DNA of 48,760 bases, from NCBI GenBank assembly GCA_947626185.1, contig CANQRD010000006.1, forward strand, positions 1 through 48,760. The letters run 5' to 3'. Below the pieces are notes generated by a model. That model searched no databases, was not told where the DNA came from, and saw only the letters and a program-made list of their open reading frames with translations. The position numbers and the translations under genes are program-made. This stretch comes from an uncultured Flavobacterium sp. (GTDB taxonomy: Bacteria; Bacteroidota; Bacteroidia; Flavobacteriales; Flavobacteriaceae). Shown here piece after piece: positions 9,068-17,574 of the stretch; within the stretch, counting starts at the first letter, position 1, and each line of letters opens with the position of its first letter.

Positions 9068-9427
9068 TTACATTTTTGCTAATTTTGCCATGATTTGAAA
9101 AGAAAATGCTCTACTTTCATTCTGCACATATTGGTAGATTGCCTTTGCTTTTGGCTGTAAAACTGGTTCTTTTACCGACCATTGTACCAAAATATCTGCC
9201 AATTGCTCCATATGATTCCATCCAAAATTAAATCGGTGAATATGAGTAGGTAATTCATCGGCATTCATTGTTAAGAGCTCTTGATAAGTAAGTCCAATTT
9301 TCTTTAATTCTCCATCCAATTCTTGAACAATTGATGCATCTTCTGGCACAAAACCAATAGAAGATAATTTTGTTACAATGGATTCAATTCGCTTGTCTTC
9401 TTCACTTTTTGTTCCTTTACTTAACAT
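9068..9427 (-). CDS. Small conserved-looking protein of unknown function in the haem operon
   Basis: About 119 residues from the ATG at 9425-9427; an in-frame ATG two codons upstream is possible. It has no signal peptide or membrane segment and looks cytoplasmic and mostly helical. Charged residues dominate the first 25 positions, and HIHRFNFGWNHMEQLADIL is a conspicuous His/aromatic stretch near residues 63-81. I do not recognise the family. It sits between hemE (67 bases upstream) and hemF (38 bases downstream), so an accessory role in tetrapyrrole synthesis is possible but unproven. Confidence 0.7.
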   Translation of the reverse strand: MLSKGTKSEEDKRIESIVTKLSSIGFVPEDASIVQELDGELKKIGLTYQELLTMNADELPTHIHRFNFGWNHMEQLADILVQWSVKEPVLQPKAKAIYQYVQNESRAFSFQIMAKLAKM

Positions 9428-9444
9428 AGGCAAAATCAGATATA

Positions 9445-9483
9445 AGCAAAAAAGCTCACTACTTTACTCGTAAACTTTTTGCT
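9445..9483 (-). promoter_or_regulatory. Hairpin between hemE and the small unknown gene
   Basis: Arms AGCAAAAAAG and CTTTTTGCT enclose an inner TTTAC/GTAAA stem. It starts about 11 bases beyond the hemE stop. It could be a weak internal terminator, an RNA-processing site or an RNA-stability element. The paired A/T arms are weak, so chance is not excluded. Confidence 0.35.
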
Positions 9484-9493
9484 TTTATATATA

Positions 9494-10522
9494 TTATTTA
9501 TGTTCGTACTCTTTTACTGCTTCAATAAATGCTTTTGCATGATCTACAGGAATATATGGTAATATTCCGTGCCCTAAATTTACAATATATTTATCTTTTC
9601 CAAAGGCATCAATCATCTCATGCACCATTTTTTTAATGGTCGGAATTGGCGACATTAAACGACTTGGATCAAAATTACCTTGTAGAGTAATATTTCCTCC
9701 TGTAAATAATCTTGCATTTTGTGGGCTACAAGTCCAATCAACACCTAAAGCAGATGCTTTAGATTGTGCCATTTCTGGCAATGCAAACCAACATCCTTTT
9801 CCAAAAACAATTACTGGTGTAATTTCTGCCAATGCGTCAACAATTTGGGTAATATATTTCCAAGAAAATTCCTGATAATCTACTGGAGAAAGCATTCCCC
9901 CCCAAGAATCAAAAATTTGTACTGCATCTACACCTGCTTTTACTTTTTCTTTTAAATAAAGAATAGTTGTATCGGTTATTTTTTGCAATAATGTATGCGC
10001 AGCAATTGGATCTGAAAAACACATTTTTTTTGCAATATCAAAACTCTTAGAACCTTTTCCTTCTACGGCGTAGCAAAAGATTGTCCAAGGCGAACCTGCA
10101 AAACCAATTAAAGGTACCTCATCGTTTAACATCTCTTTCGTTACTTTAATCGCTTCCATTACATAGCCTAAAGTTTCTTCAATATTTGGAACAATTACTT
10201 GCTCCACATCTTTTGCTGTACGAATTGGATTTGGTACCCATGGTCCAACTTCTGGACGCATTTCTACATCGATATTCATTGCTTGTGGAACAACTAAAAT
10301 ATCCGAAAACAAAATTGCCGCGTCTGGTTTTACAATACGTATAGGCTGTACCGTAATTTCTGCTGCAATTTCTGGCATTCTACAACGCGTAAAAAAATCA
10401 TATTTATCTCGTAAAGCACGGAATTCTGGCAGATATCTACCTGCCTGACGCATCATCCATACTGGTGGTCTTTCCACCGTTTCTCCTTTTAATGCTCTTA
10501 AGAATAAATCATTTTTAATCAT
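9494..10522 (-). CDS. hemE: Uroporphyrinogen decarboxylase
   Basis: Removes the four acetate carboxyls of uroporphyrinogen III to give coproporphyrinogen III. The 342 residues match the family. The N-terminal signature [18 protein letters not shown] (about 18-35) forms part of the substrate pocket. The second signature, [12 protein letters not shown], is near residue 140, and NLGHGILP is at the C-terminus. It is the fourth gene of the haem operon, 37 bases after hemD. No cofactor is expected. Confidence 0.97.
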   Translation of the reverse strand: MIKNDLFLRALKGETVERPPVWMMRQAGRYLPEFRALRDKYDFFTRCRMPEIAAEITVQPIRIVKPDAAILFSDILVVPQAMNIDVEMRPEVGPWVPNPIRTAKDVEQVIVPNIEETLGYVMEAIKVTKEMLNDEVPLIGFAGSPWTIFCYAVEGKGSKSFDIAKKMCFSDPIAAHTLLQKITDTTILYLKEKVKAGVDAVQIFDSWGGMLSPVDYQEFSWKYITQIVDALAEITPVIVFGKGCWFALPEMAQSKASALGVDWTCSPQNARLFTGGNITLQGNFDPSRLMSPIPTIKKMVHEMIDAFGKDKYIVNLGHGILPYIPVDHAKAFIEAVKEYEHK

Positions 10523-10559
10523 CTTTCAACCGATTTTATTCGTCAATTTTAGCTGACAA

Positions 10560-11222
10560 TTATTTATAATATGCTATACAAGTTTGTATTGTTGACTCAA
10601 TTGTTGGTTCTTGAGCCAAAACAATATTTGTTGTTATTCCATCTAATGCAGTTGCTGTTGTATATCCTATACAAAAACAAACCTCATCAGCAATTGTATT
10701 TTCTTTTAAATAGCTTTTAATACCAGATGGACTGTAAAAGCAAATTCCATCTAATTTTTTTTCTATGCGATGTGATTTTTCAATTGTTTTATATATTTCA
10801 TATTCGTCAAAAACTATTTTATTTTCTCTAAAAAAAGTAGGTAAAACCTCTCTTCTAATATTTCCACAAAAAAAAGAAAAAGATGCTTGACTATAATTAT
10901 CTTCTATAATTAAAGCTAATTCACTTGCATAATGTGCCCAAGCTTTTACTTGCCAACCCTGAGATTCTAAAAACTCTTTCGTTTTTAGTCCGACACATAT
11001 TGCTGGTTTTTGCTTAATCAAGGAAATATTCTCATTTTTTAAAGCACTTTTCACAGCGTTTTGACTGGTAAACAACACATAATCATTTACTTTATCGATA
11101 CAAAAAGCCTGGGTTTGAGTTGCTATAAAATCTTCCTCCAACCAATGTAATTGACTGTTTTTGGCAATTGCTTTATTGCTAGGCGTTAATTTTCTGGTAG
11201 ATAAAATAGATGGATGCCTCAC
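10560..11222 (-). CDS. hemD: Uroporphyrinogen-III synthase
   Basis: Cyclises hydroxymethylbilane to uroporphyrinogen III with inversion of ring D. The 220-residue protein is divergent, as is normal for HemD, but it keeps the two-domain pattern: VLFTSQNAVKSAL in the first half and GICFYSPSGIKSYL in the second. Its start overlaps the hemC stop by one base, indicating translational coupling. The assignment rests on those two blocks, the length and its place directly after hemC. Confidence 0.9.
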   Translation of the reverse strand: MRHPSILSTRKLTPSNKAIAKNSQLHWLEEDFIATQTQAFCIDKVNDYVLFTSQNAVKSALKNENISLIKQKPAICVGLKTKEFLESQGWQVKAWAHYASELALIIEDNYSQASFSFFCGNIRREVLPTFFRENKIVFDEYEIYKTIEKSHRIEKKLDGICFYSPSGIKSYLKENTIADEVCFCIGYTTATALDGITTNIVLAQEPTIESTIQTCIAYYK

Positions 11223-12160
11223 TATTTTTTTCTATTTAACTCTTGACGAAGTTTTTCCATTAATTGAGATCCGCCATCAGCCAATAATTCTTGTGCCGCG
11301 TAAAATCCTAATTTTTTCCACTCCTTAATAGGAACATTCTTTTTAATTTCGAATTTCTCCTTTCCGTCTAAAGACAAAAGAACACCTGTAAAATCAATTG
11401 TCTCAGTATTTTGATCATAGGTTGCTAATGCGCCAATTGGTGCTGTACATCCTCCTTCTAACGTTCTCAAAAACTGACGCTCGATATGCGTTGTCATTTC
11501 CGATTCATAATCATTCAGCTCACGCAAAGCATCTAATGCAAAATAATCATCTGCCATAGCCACAACAACCATTGCCCCTTGGGCTGGTGCGGGAATCATC
11601 CAATCTAAATTGAGGAAGTTTTTAGGTTTTTTAGCAATACGATCTAAACCAGCTGATGCAAAAATAGCTCCTTGCCATTCTTCATTATCTGTTAGTTTTT
11701 GCATGCGGGTGTTTACATTACCTCTTAAATCTACTAATTGATGATTGGGATAACGGTTTAGCCATTGTGCTTTTCGTCTTAAACTTCCTGTTGCTACTAC
11801 TGCAGATGAGTCTGGTGTTAAAAAAGACATATCGCCTTTGTGTAGTAATATATCTAACGTATTTGCACGTTTTAAAACAGCTGCTTGTACAATACCTGTT
11901 GGTAACGCCGTTGGCACATCTTTCATCGAATGCACAGCAATATCAACTTTTTTGTTAATCATGGCAACATCCAATGTTTTGGTAAAAATACCTGTGATAC
12001 CCATTTCGTACAAAGGTTTATCTAAAACTAAATCACCTTCCGATTTTACTGGAACTAATTTTGTTTTGTGCCCTAATTTGTTTAACGCTTTTTCTACCGT
12101 AGTCGCCTGCCACATAGCCAATTCGCTATCGCGAGTACCAATACGTATTACTCTATCCAT
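11222..12160 (-). CDS. hemC: Hydroxymethylbilane synthase (porphobilinogen deaminase)
   Basis: Polymerises four porphobilinogen units into hydroxymethylbilane on a covalently bound dipyrromethane cofactor. The 312 residues match the family. Cofactor attachment is Cys238 in EGGCTAPIG, and the catalytic aspartate is Asp81 in AVHSMKDVP. The N-terminal IGTRDSELAMWQ and the arginine-rich GSLRRKAQ and LRGNVNTR are present. It overlaps hemA by eight bases upstream and hemD by one base downstream. Confidence 0.97.
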   Translation of the reverse strand: MDRVIRIGTRDSELAMWQATTVEKALNKLGHKTKLVPVKSEGDLVLDKPLYEMGITGIFTKTLDVAMINKKVDIAVHSMKDVPTALPTGIVQAAVLKRANTLDILLHKGDMSFLTPDSSAVVATGSLRRKAQWLNRYPNHQLVDLRGNVNTRMQKLTDNEEWQGAIFASAGLDRIAKKPKNFLNLDWMIPAPAQGAMVVVAMADDYFALDALRELNDYESEMTTHIERQFLRTLEGGCTAPIGALATYDQNTETIDFTGVLLSLDGKEKFEIKKNVPIKEWKKLGFYAAQELLADGGSQLMEKLRQELNRKK

Positions 12161-13412
12161 TATTTTTTGTTTCTAATTGAAAAACTTTTTCTATCCATTC
12201 AATACTATCATCAACTACAGTTTCTTCATGACGCAAGTGATTAGCAAAATGGGTAGTAATTTTTTGAACAATACGCATAGCTATTGCTTCTGCTTGTTCA
12301 CTATCAAAGTTCTCATATTTTTTTCGATGATAATCAATTTCACCATCTTTTATTTGTTCTAATTTTGTTTTTAAGGCGTGAATAGTGGGTGCAAAGGTTC
12401 TCATTTTAGTCCAGGCAATAAATTCTGAGAAAACTTCATCAATAATCTCTTCGGCTTGAGGTATGAATTCTTTACGTCGTTCGATGGTTTTATCAGTTAT
12501 TTTATATAAATCATCCATGTGAATCAGCGTTACTCTCTCATCTTGCAAAACATCCGCATCTACGTTTTTAGGAATAGATAAATCTAAAATAGTAATAGGC
12601 TTTGTTAGGTTTAACTTTTCAAGATTGATTGTTGGAGTTTGCGCTCCAGTAGCCACAATCAACACATCTGCCTTAACTATTTCTGTTGATAAATCCTCAT
12701 AATCTTTTACCAGAAGATTAAATTTACCCGCCACCTCTAACGCCTTCTCTTTTGTTCTATTTATCAGAACTATATGATCATTACGTGTATGTTTCACTAA
12801 GTTTTCACAAGTATTTCGACCAATTTTTCCGGTTCCGAATAACAAAATATTTTTATTAGAAATATCTTCTACATGATCCATGATGTATTGCACAGCTGCA
12901 AATGACACTGAAGTAGCTCCAGAGCTTAATTCTGTCTCATTTTTAACACGTTTACTTGCCTGAATAACCGCATTTATCACTCGTTCAAAATAATTAGTAC
13001 TTAGACCAAGCTTTTTTGAGTAAACAAATCCTTTTTTTATTTGACCTATAATTTCAAAGTCTCCCAAGATTTGACTATCTAATCCTGTACCCACACGAAA
13101 CAAGTGACGTAAAGCTTCATTGTTTTTATACACATAACCAACTAGTCTAAAATCGTCTACTGTACCGTTACTATTATCACACAAAAGCTTAATAAGTTCA
13201 AACGGATGCTGAGCAAACCCATAAATTTCGGTTCGGTTGCAGGTAGACATTACAATTAAACTTTCGATGCCGTCATCTTTTGCTTGATTCAATAGATTTT
13301 CCTGAGCCTCCTCACTTAAGCTAAACTTACCTCTTACCTCTGCATCTGCTTTTTTATAGCTTAGTCCTACCGCATAAAAAGTAGTTGATTTAGCTTTATC
13401 TACGATTTCCAT
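12153..13412 (-). CDS. hemA: Glutamyl-tRNA reductase
   Basis: First committed enzyme of the C5 haem pathway: it reduces glutamyl-tRNA(Glu) to glutamate-1-semialdehyde with NADPH. I start at the ATG at 13410-13412, giving 419 residues. A TTG nine codons upstream is in frame but lies within a TAnnTTTG-rich promoter region. The catalytic Cys58 is in MSTCNRTEIYG. The NADPH-binding fold begins at about LLFGTGKIGRNT, and the C-terminal dimerisation helix follows. It is the first gene of the nine-gene operon and is divergent from the AraC-family gene. A sequence-visible haem-sensing motif was not found. Confidence 0.96.
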   Translation of the reverse strand: MEIVDKAKSTTFYAVGLSYKKADAEVRGKFSLSEEAQENLLNQAKDDGIESLIVMSTCNRTEIYGFAQHPFELIKLLCDNSNGTVDDFRLVGYVYKNNEALRHLFRVGTGLDSQILGDFEIIGQIKKGFVYSKKLGLSTNYFERVINAVIQASKRVKNETELSSGATSVSFAAVQYIMDHVEDISNKNILLFGTGKIGRNTCENLVKHTRNDHIVLINRTKEKALEVAGKFNLLVKDYEDLSTEIVKADVLIVATGAQTPTINLEKLNLTKPITILDLSIPKNVDADVLQDERVTLIHMDDLYKITDKTIERRKEFIPQAEEIIDEVFSEFIAWTKMRTFAPTIHALKTKLEQIKDGEIDYHRKKYENFDSEQAEAIAMRIVQKITTHFANHLRHEETVVDDSIEWIEKVFQLETKNNG

Positions 13413-13426
13413 ACTACATTCATTTT

Positions 13427-13444
13427 CAAAAGTACGCAAATTTA
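13427..13444 (-). promoter_or_regulatory. Candidate hemA promoter elements
   Basis: Two TAnnTTTG matches lie side by side on the minus strand: TACTTTTG at 13427-13434 and TAAATTTG at 13437-13444, 15 and 25 bases before the hemA ATG. Neither has a clear TTTG at the best spacing. A haem-pathway regulator such as the divergent AraC-type protein could bind in the interval 13445-13615. Confidence 0.4.
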
Positions 13445-13537
13445 AAACTAATGATTTGATAAAAGTAACGCTAGAAGGACTATTAATATCGCTAAAAGAA
13501 ATTACTTTAAAATTATTATTATTTAACTAGAATACAA

Positions 13538-13545
13538 TACATTTG
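13538..13545 (+). promoter_or_regulatory. Candidate -7 element for the AraC-hemH unit
   Basis: TACATTTG matches TAnnTTTG and lies 70 bases before the first possible start of the AraC-type gene. No good -33 partner is visible. Confidence 0.35.
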
Positions 13546-13615
13546 CATTTACAACAAGGGCTTACACGATGGTTATAAAGAATTGTTCTAAATAAAAAAT
13601 ATACATTTTTGTTTT

Positions 13616-14515
13616 ATGCCCTTTTTAAAAAATAACGCTATGAGTTCCATAGAGGAAATAATTATAGACAAACAATTTTCTGTTTTTAAGATTGAAAATA
13701 ATAGTGTTGATCCTATTGTTTTTGAAAGAGATTTAAGCACTGATATTATCCAGTTTTACTTCTGCCTAAAAGGCAAAGGACAGTTTATTTATAATGGAGG
13801 TGCCTATACTTTACCATTGCCTGAAAATCAGTCATTATTACTTTACAATCCTCAAAAACAACTACCTGTACACTTGGAGGCTGTAGAAAATTCGGCGATT
13901 ATTTGTTTATTAATTCCTATCAAAAAATTCCATTCTCTTTTTTCATCAGAAGCAGAATTTATTGGTTTTTTAAACGAAGAAAACAAAGAAAAAAAATACT
14001 ACAAGGAAAAAGCAATTATACCTACAATGGCGATTGTATTGAACCAAATGTTCAACTGCTCAATGCACCCGTCTATTAAACAATTGTATTATACTGGAAA
14101 AACATACGAACTAATTAGTTTACTGTTTAACCACAACGAAAATCAGAATATAGACAATTGTCCGTTCTTATCTGATGAAGAAGATGTTATAAAAATTAGA
14201 AAAGCCAAAGACATTATACTAAGCAGAATGACTGAACCACCAACATTGCAAGAGCTGGCTGATGAAATTGGTCTTAATATAAAAAAGCTTAAATTAGGTT
14301 TTAAACAAGTATATGGCGATTCCGTTTTTAGTTTTCTGTTTGATTACAAAATGGAATATGCTCGCAAATTACTAGATCAAGGTAATTATAATGTAAATGA
14401 AGTAGGTTTGCGTATTGGCTATAGCTCTGCCAGTCATTTTATTGCTGCTTTTAGAAAAAAATTCGGCACTACGCCAAAAAAATATTTAATGTCATTAAAC
14501 ACAAATAATCAATAA
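13616..14515 (+). CDS. AraC-family transcriptional regulator
   Basis: The 299-residue protein has an N-terminal ligand-sensing, cupin-like region (about 1-185) and a C-terminal double helix-turn-helix. The HTH region runs from about residue 195 to the end and includes LQELADEIGLNIKKLKLGFKQ and the second-helix block VNEVGLRIGYSSASHFIAAFRKKFG, typical of AraC/XylS. An ATG eight codons downstream (13640) is an equally good start. Its stop overlaps the hemH start by one base, and it diverges from hemA across about 200 bases. Control of haem synthesis is therefore likely, but that is inference. The ligand is unknown. Confidence 0.9.
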   Translation: MPFLKNNAMSSIEEIIIDKQFSVFKIENNSVDPIVFERDLSTDIIQFYFCLKGKGQFIYNGGAYTLPLPENQSLLLYNPQKQLPVHLEAVENSAIICLLIPIKKFHSLFSSEAEFIGFLNEENKEKKYYKEKAIIPTMAIVLNQMFNCSMHPSIKQLYYTGKTYELISLLFNHNENQNIDNCPFLSDEEDVIKIRKAKDIILSRMTEPPTLQELADEIGLNIKKLKLGFKQVYGDSVFSFLFDYKMEYARKLLDQGNYNVNEVGLRIGYSSASHFIAAFRKKFGTTPKKYLMSLNTNNQ

Positions 14516-15531
14516 TGAAAGGTATTTTATTAGTAAACTTAGGATCGCCTAAATCACCTACAGCGAAAGACGTAAAGCCTTATTTAGATGAATTTTTAAT
14601 GGACGAACGTGTAATAGACGTTCCGTACTTGCTCAGAGCATTTTTAGTAAAAGGCATTATTTTAAATACACGACCTAAAAAATCAGCCGCCGCTTATCAA
14701 AAAATATGGTGGCCAGAAGGATCGCCATTAATTGTTATTTCAGAACGTCAACAAAAAAAACTACAACAAAAAAATGATTTACCAATTGCATTAGCCATGC
14801 GATATGGAGAGCCTTCTATAAAAACAGGATTACAAGAATTAAAAGACAAAGGAGTGACCGATGTTTTTATGATTCCACTCTATCCTCAATTTGCTATGGC
14901 AACTACTGAAACAATTGAGGTATTGGCAGAAGAATTGCGCAAAAAATTCTTTGCTGAGATGAAAATCACAAGTTTTCCAGCATTTTATAATCGTGCAGAA
15001 TATATTGACGCATTGAGTAAATCTATTCAAGCCCACTTAAACAATCATGAATGGGATCATATCATATTCTCTTATCATGGAGTACCAGAGCGTCATATTT
15101 ATAAATCAGATACTACAAAATCACATTGTAAAATTGATGGCACGTGTTGTATTACTCCATCTTCAGCACATAAAAACTGTTATCGCCACCAATGTTTAGA
15201 AACTACCAGACAAGTAGTAGAAAAACTAAATATACCTGAAGACAAATACACCAACACTTTTCAATCACGCCTAGGTCCAGATAAATGGCTACAGCCACCA
15301 ACTGATAAAACAATTAACTCTTTAGCAGAAAATGGTGTAAAAAATCTTGCTGTTGTAACACCTGCATTTGTTGCTGATTGTTTGGAAACCTTAGAAGAAA
15401 TTGGAATGGAAGCAAAACAAGAATTTTTACATCACGGTGGTGAATCATTCACAACAGTTCCATGCTTAAATGATAACGACGAATTTATTAATGCTTTGGC
15501 CGCTTGGATTAACGAATGGAATAATCAATAA
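14515..15531 (+). CDS. hemH: Ferrochelatase
   Basis: Inserts iron to complete haem at the end of the pathway. The 338 residues begin MKGILLVNLGSPKSP, the usual start of the family. The metal-site histidine is in IIFSYHGVPERH (around residue 184), and the downstream acidic residue is in the LETLEEIG region. Four cysteines around CKIDGTCC and CYRHQC are notable but I do not assign them to a cluster. Start and upstream stop overlap as TAATG, indicating coupled translation with the AraC-type gene. hemJ follows 17 bases later. Confidence 0.96.
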   Translation: MKGILLVNLGSPKSPTAKDVKPYLDEFLMDERVIDVPYLLRAFLVKGIILNTRPKKSAAAYQKIWWPEGSPLIVISERQQKKLQQKNDLPIALAMRYGEPSIKTGLQELKDKGVTDVFMIPLYPQFAMATTETIEVLAEELRKKFFAEMKITSFPAFYNRAEYIDALSKSIQAHLNNHEWDHIIFSYHGVPERHIYKSDTTKSHCKIDGTCCITPSSAHKNCYRHQCLETTRQVVEKLNIPEDKYTNTFQSRLGPDKWLQPPTDKTINSLAENGVKNLAVVTPAFVADCLETLEEIGMEAKQEFLHHGGESFTTVPCLNDNDEFINALAAWINEWNNQ

Positions 15532-15548
15532 CAATTAATACCTATTAA

Positions 15549-16097
15549 ATGTATTTATATTTAAAATCGTTGCATGTAATTTTTATTGTTTGTTGGTTTG
15601 CGGGCTTATTTTATATTGTTCGCCTATTTGTTTATTATGTAGAAGCAAAAACTAAATCAGCACTAGAACAATCCATTTTAACACCACAATACACGTTGAT
15701 GATTAATCGACTGTGGAAGATTATTACTTGGCCTGCAGCTATTTTGTCCACTGTATTTGGTATTTCAATGTTTACATTAAACCCTACTTTATTGCAACAA
15801 CCTTGGATGCATGTAAAACTTTTCTTTGTAATTCTACTAATTGCTTATCACTTGGTATGTAATAATTTTGTAAAACAAATAAATAGTAATTCTTTAAAAA
15901 AAACATCTTCTTTCTTTCGTATTTGGAATGAAGGAGCAACAATAATTTTATTTTCTGTTATATTTTTAGTGTTTTTAAAAAATGCTTTCAACTGGATATT
16001 TGGTGTAATAGGATTACTAAGTTTAGCCTTTTTACTAATGTTTGGTATAAAGCTTTACAAAAACTTACGCCAACGAAATAACAAGAATGAAGGATAA
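15549..16097 (+). CDS. hemJ: Protoporphyrinogen IX oxidase HemJ
   Basis: Integral membrane haem protein that oxidises protoporphyrinogen IX to protoporphyrin IX, replacing HemG/HemY. The 182 residues contain about four hydrophobic segments. The N-terminal LKSLHVIFIVCWFAGLFYI (with His9) matches the HemJ family, and a second conserved-looking block is WMHVKLFFVILLIAYH. Its place between hemH and the rest of the haem genes supports the assignment. It overlaps the histidine kinase gene by 11 bases. A CopD-like membrane protein is the only serious alternative. Confidence 0.9.
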   Translation: MYLYLKSLHVIFIVCWFAGLFYIVRLFVYYVEAKTKSALEQSILTPQYTLMINRLWKIITWPAAILSTVFGISMFTLNPTLLQQPWMHVKLFFVILLIAYHLVCNNFVKQINSNSLKKTSSFFRIWNEGATIILFSVIFLVFLKNAFNWIFGVIGLLSLAFLLMFGIKLYKNLRQRNNKNEG

Positions 16098-17556
16098 ATT
16101 CATACTAAAAAAAAAGTTTTCCCTACAGAATAGGATTTTCTTTTCTTTGATCTTTTTAAGCGTCATTTCCTCTATCCTTATTTCGGCAGTTTCTGTTTAT
16201 CAATTTAAGGAAGAAGCGCGAAATTATCATCAGTTTAGACTAGAAAGAAAAGAAAGTTCTATTACTGAAAATATAAATTACATCCTTACAACAACACCTT
16301 ATCAACTAACTGAAGATAATCTTTCTTTAATATTTAAAGATCGTATCCATGAATTAGCTTCTATCCATGATACCGAAATAAACATCATGGATTTAAATGG
16401 AAAACTACTACTTTCATCAAGAGGCACTTTTTCTATAGACAGTATTCAAACAGCCATTTCTCCTTCTACTTTACAAGCTATTAAAGCATCTCCAAACAAC
16501 AGAAATATAGATATAGAAGAAGACGGCAATATGCGAACTAGAATTGTGTACAAATATTTAAATAACCTACAATTTAAACCTTTAGGCATATTAAAAATTC
16601 CCTATCCTGAAGAAACAGAATTTTACGACTCTGAGGTAAAAAATTTCATTTATAAGTTTGGCCAAGTATATCTGATAATGCTCATTATGTCAATAGCTAT
16701 ATCTTACTTCTTGTCTAACTATATTACACAAAGTCTTAATCAATTGAGTATAAAAATAACGAGTACCAAATTAGGACAGAAAAATGAAAAGATAGAAAAC
16801 ATTCCAACAAGTAAGGAAATTTCCAATCTAGTGGAAGCTTATAATGATATGGTGGATAAACTTGAGGAATCTTATATAAAGCTCGCTCAAACCGAAAGAG
16901 AGCAAGCATGGCGAGAAATGGCCAAACAAGTAGCCCACGAGATAAAGAATCCACTAACTCCCATGCGTTTAACTGTTCAAAGTTTCGATCGTCGATTTGA
17001 TCCAAATGATCCAGATATTAAAGCAAAAGTAAAAGAATATTCAGAAGTTTTAATTGGTCAAATAGATACAATGACATCTATTGCCACAGCTTTTTCAAGT
17101 TTTGCTTCAATGCCTGCTCAACAAAATGAACGAATAAATGTTATTAAAGCAGTTAGGCTTTCTTTAGAAATTTTTACAGAAGATTATATTCACTTTCAGC
17201 CCTATGAAGAAGATTTATTTACGTTAATTGACAAAACTCAGTTAATACGAATTATTACAAATCTGGTAAAAAATGCTATTCAAGCTATTCCTTCAGACCA
17301 AGATAATCCAAAAGTTTTCATCAAAGTATACAAACACAACACCAATATTATAATTGCCATTTCCGACAACGGTACAGGAATAAAATTAGCCGACGCAGCT
17401 AAAGTATTTGAACCTAAATTCACCACAAAATCAAGTGGCATGGGACTAGGACTGAGTATTATAAAAAATATTATTGAAAATTACAACGGAACTATTAACT
17501 TTGAAACAGAAGAAGGACGTGGAACAACTTTTTTTGTTACACTACCGATAAGCTAA
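16087..17556 (+). CDS. NtrY-like sensor histidine kinase, orphan
   Basis: The 489-residue kinase has a first membrane segment at about 18-40, a periplasmic sensor region to about 190, a second membrane segment at about 193-213, and then a HAMP-like linker. The phospho-acceptor is His284 in AKQVAHEIKNPLTPMRL, the form seen in NtrY-type kinases. The ATPase domain has the N box with Asn396 (LVKNAIQAIP), the G1 box SDNGTGI (about 426) and GMGLGLSI (about 451). It starts within the last codons of hemJ. No response regulator is adjacent, so the partner is encoded elsewhere. The signal sensed is unknown. Confidence 0.92.
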   Translation: MKDKFILKKKFSLQNRIFFSLIFLSVISSILISAVSVYQFKEEARNYHQFRLERKESSITENINYILTTTPYQLTEDNLSLIFKDRIHELASIHDTEINIMDLNGKLLLSSRGTFSIDSIQTAISPSTLQAIKASPNNRNIDIEEDGNMRTRIVYKYLNNLQFKPLGILKIPYPEETEFYDSEVKNFIYKFGQVYLIMLIMSIAISYFLSNYITQSLNQLSIKITSTKLGQKNEKIENIPTSKEISNLVEAYNDMVDKLEESYIKLAQTEREQAWREMAKQVAHEIKNPLTPMRLTVQSFDRRFDPNDPDIKAKVKEYSEVLIGQIDTMTSIATAFSSFASMPAQQNERINVIKAVRLSLEIFTEDYIHFQPYEEDLFTLIDKTQLIRIITNLVKNAIQAIPSDQDNPKVFIKVYKHNTNIIIAISDNGTGIKLADAAKVFEPKFTTKSSGMGLGLSIIKNIIENYNGTINFETEEGRGTTFFVTLPIS

Positions 17557-17574
17557 TATTTTAAACCAAAAACT

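Noticed and set aside
11838..12176. 112-codon open frame opposite hemC
   Set aside because: Shadow of hemC, with no recognisable domain; the minus-strand gene is unambiguous.
13413..13439. Nine-codon longer hemA starting at TTG
   Set aside because: The extension falls in the promoter region with two TAnnTTTG matches and is not needed to match the family N-terminus.
15121..15213. Cysteine-rich stretch in ferrochelatase as a [2Fe-2S] cluster site
   Set aside because: The cysteines (CKIDGTCC, CYRHQC) are clustered, but their position near the middle of the protein does not match the C-terminal cluster of known [2Fe-2S] ferrochelatases, so I do not claim one.
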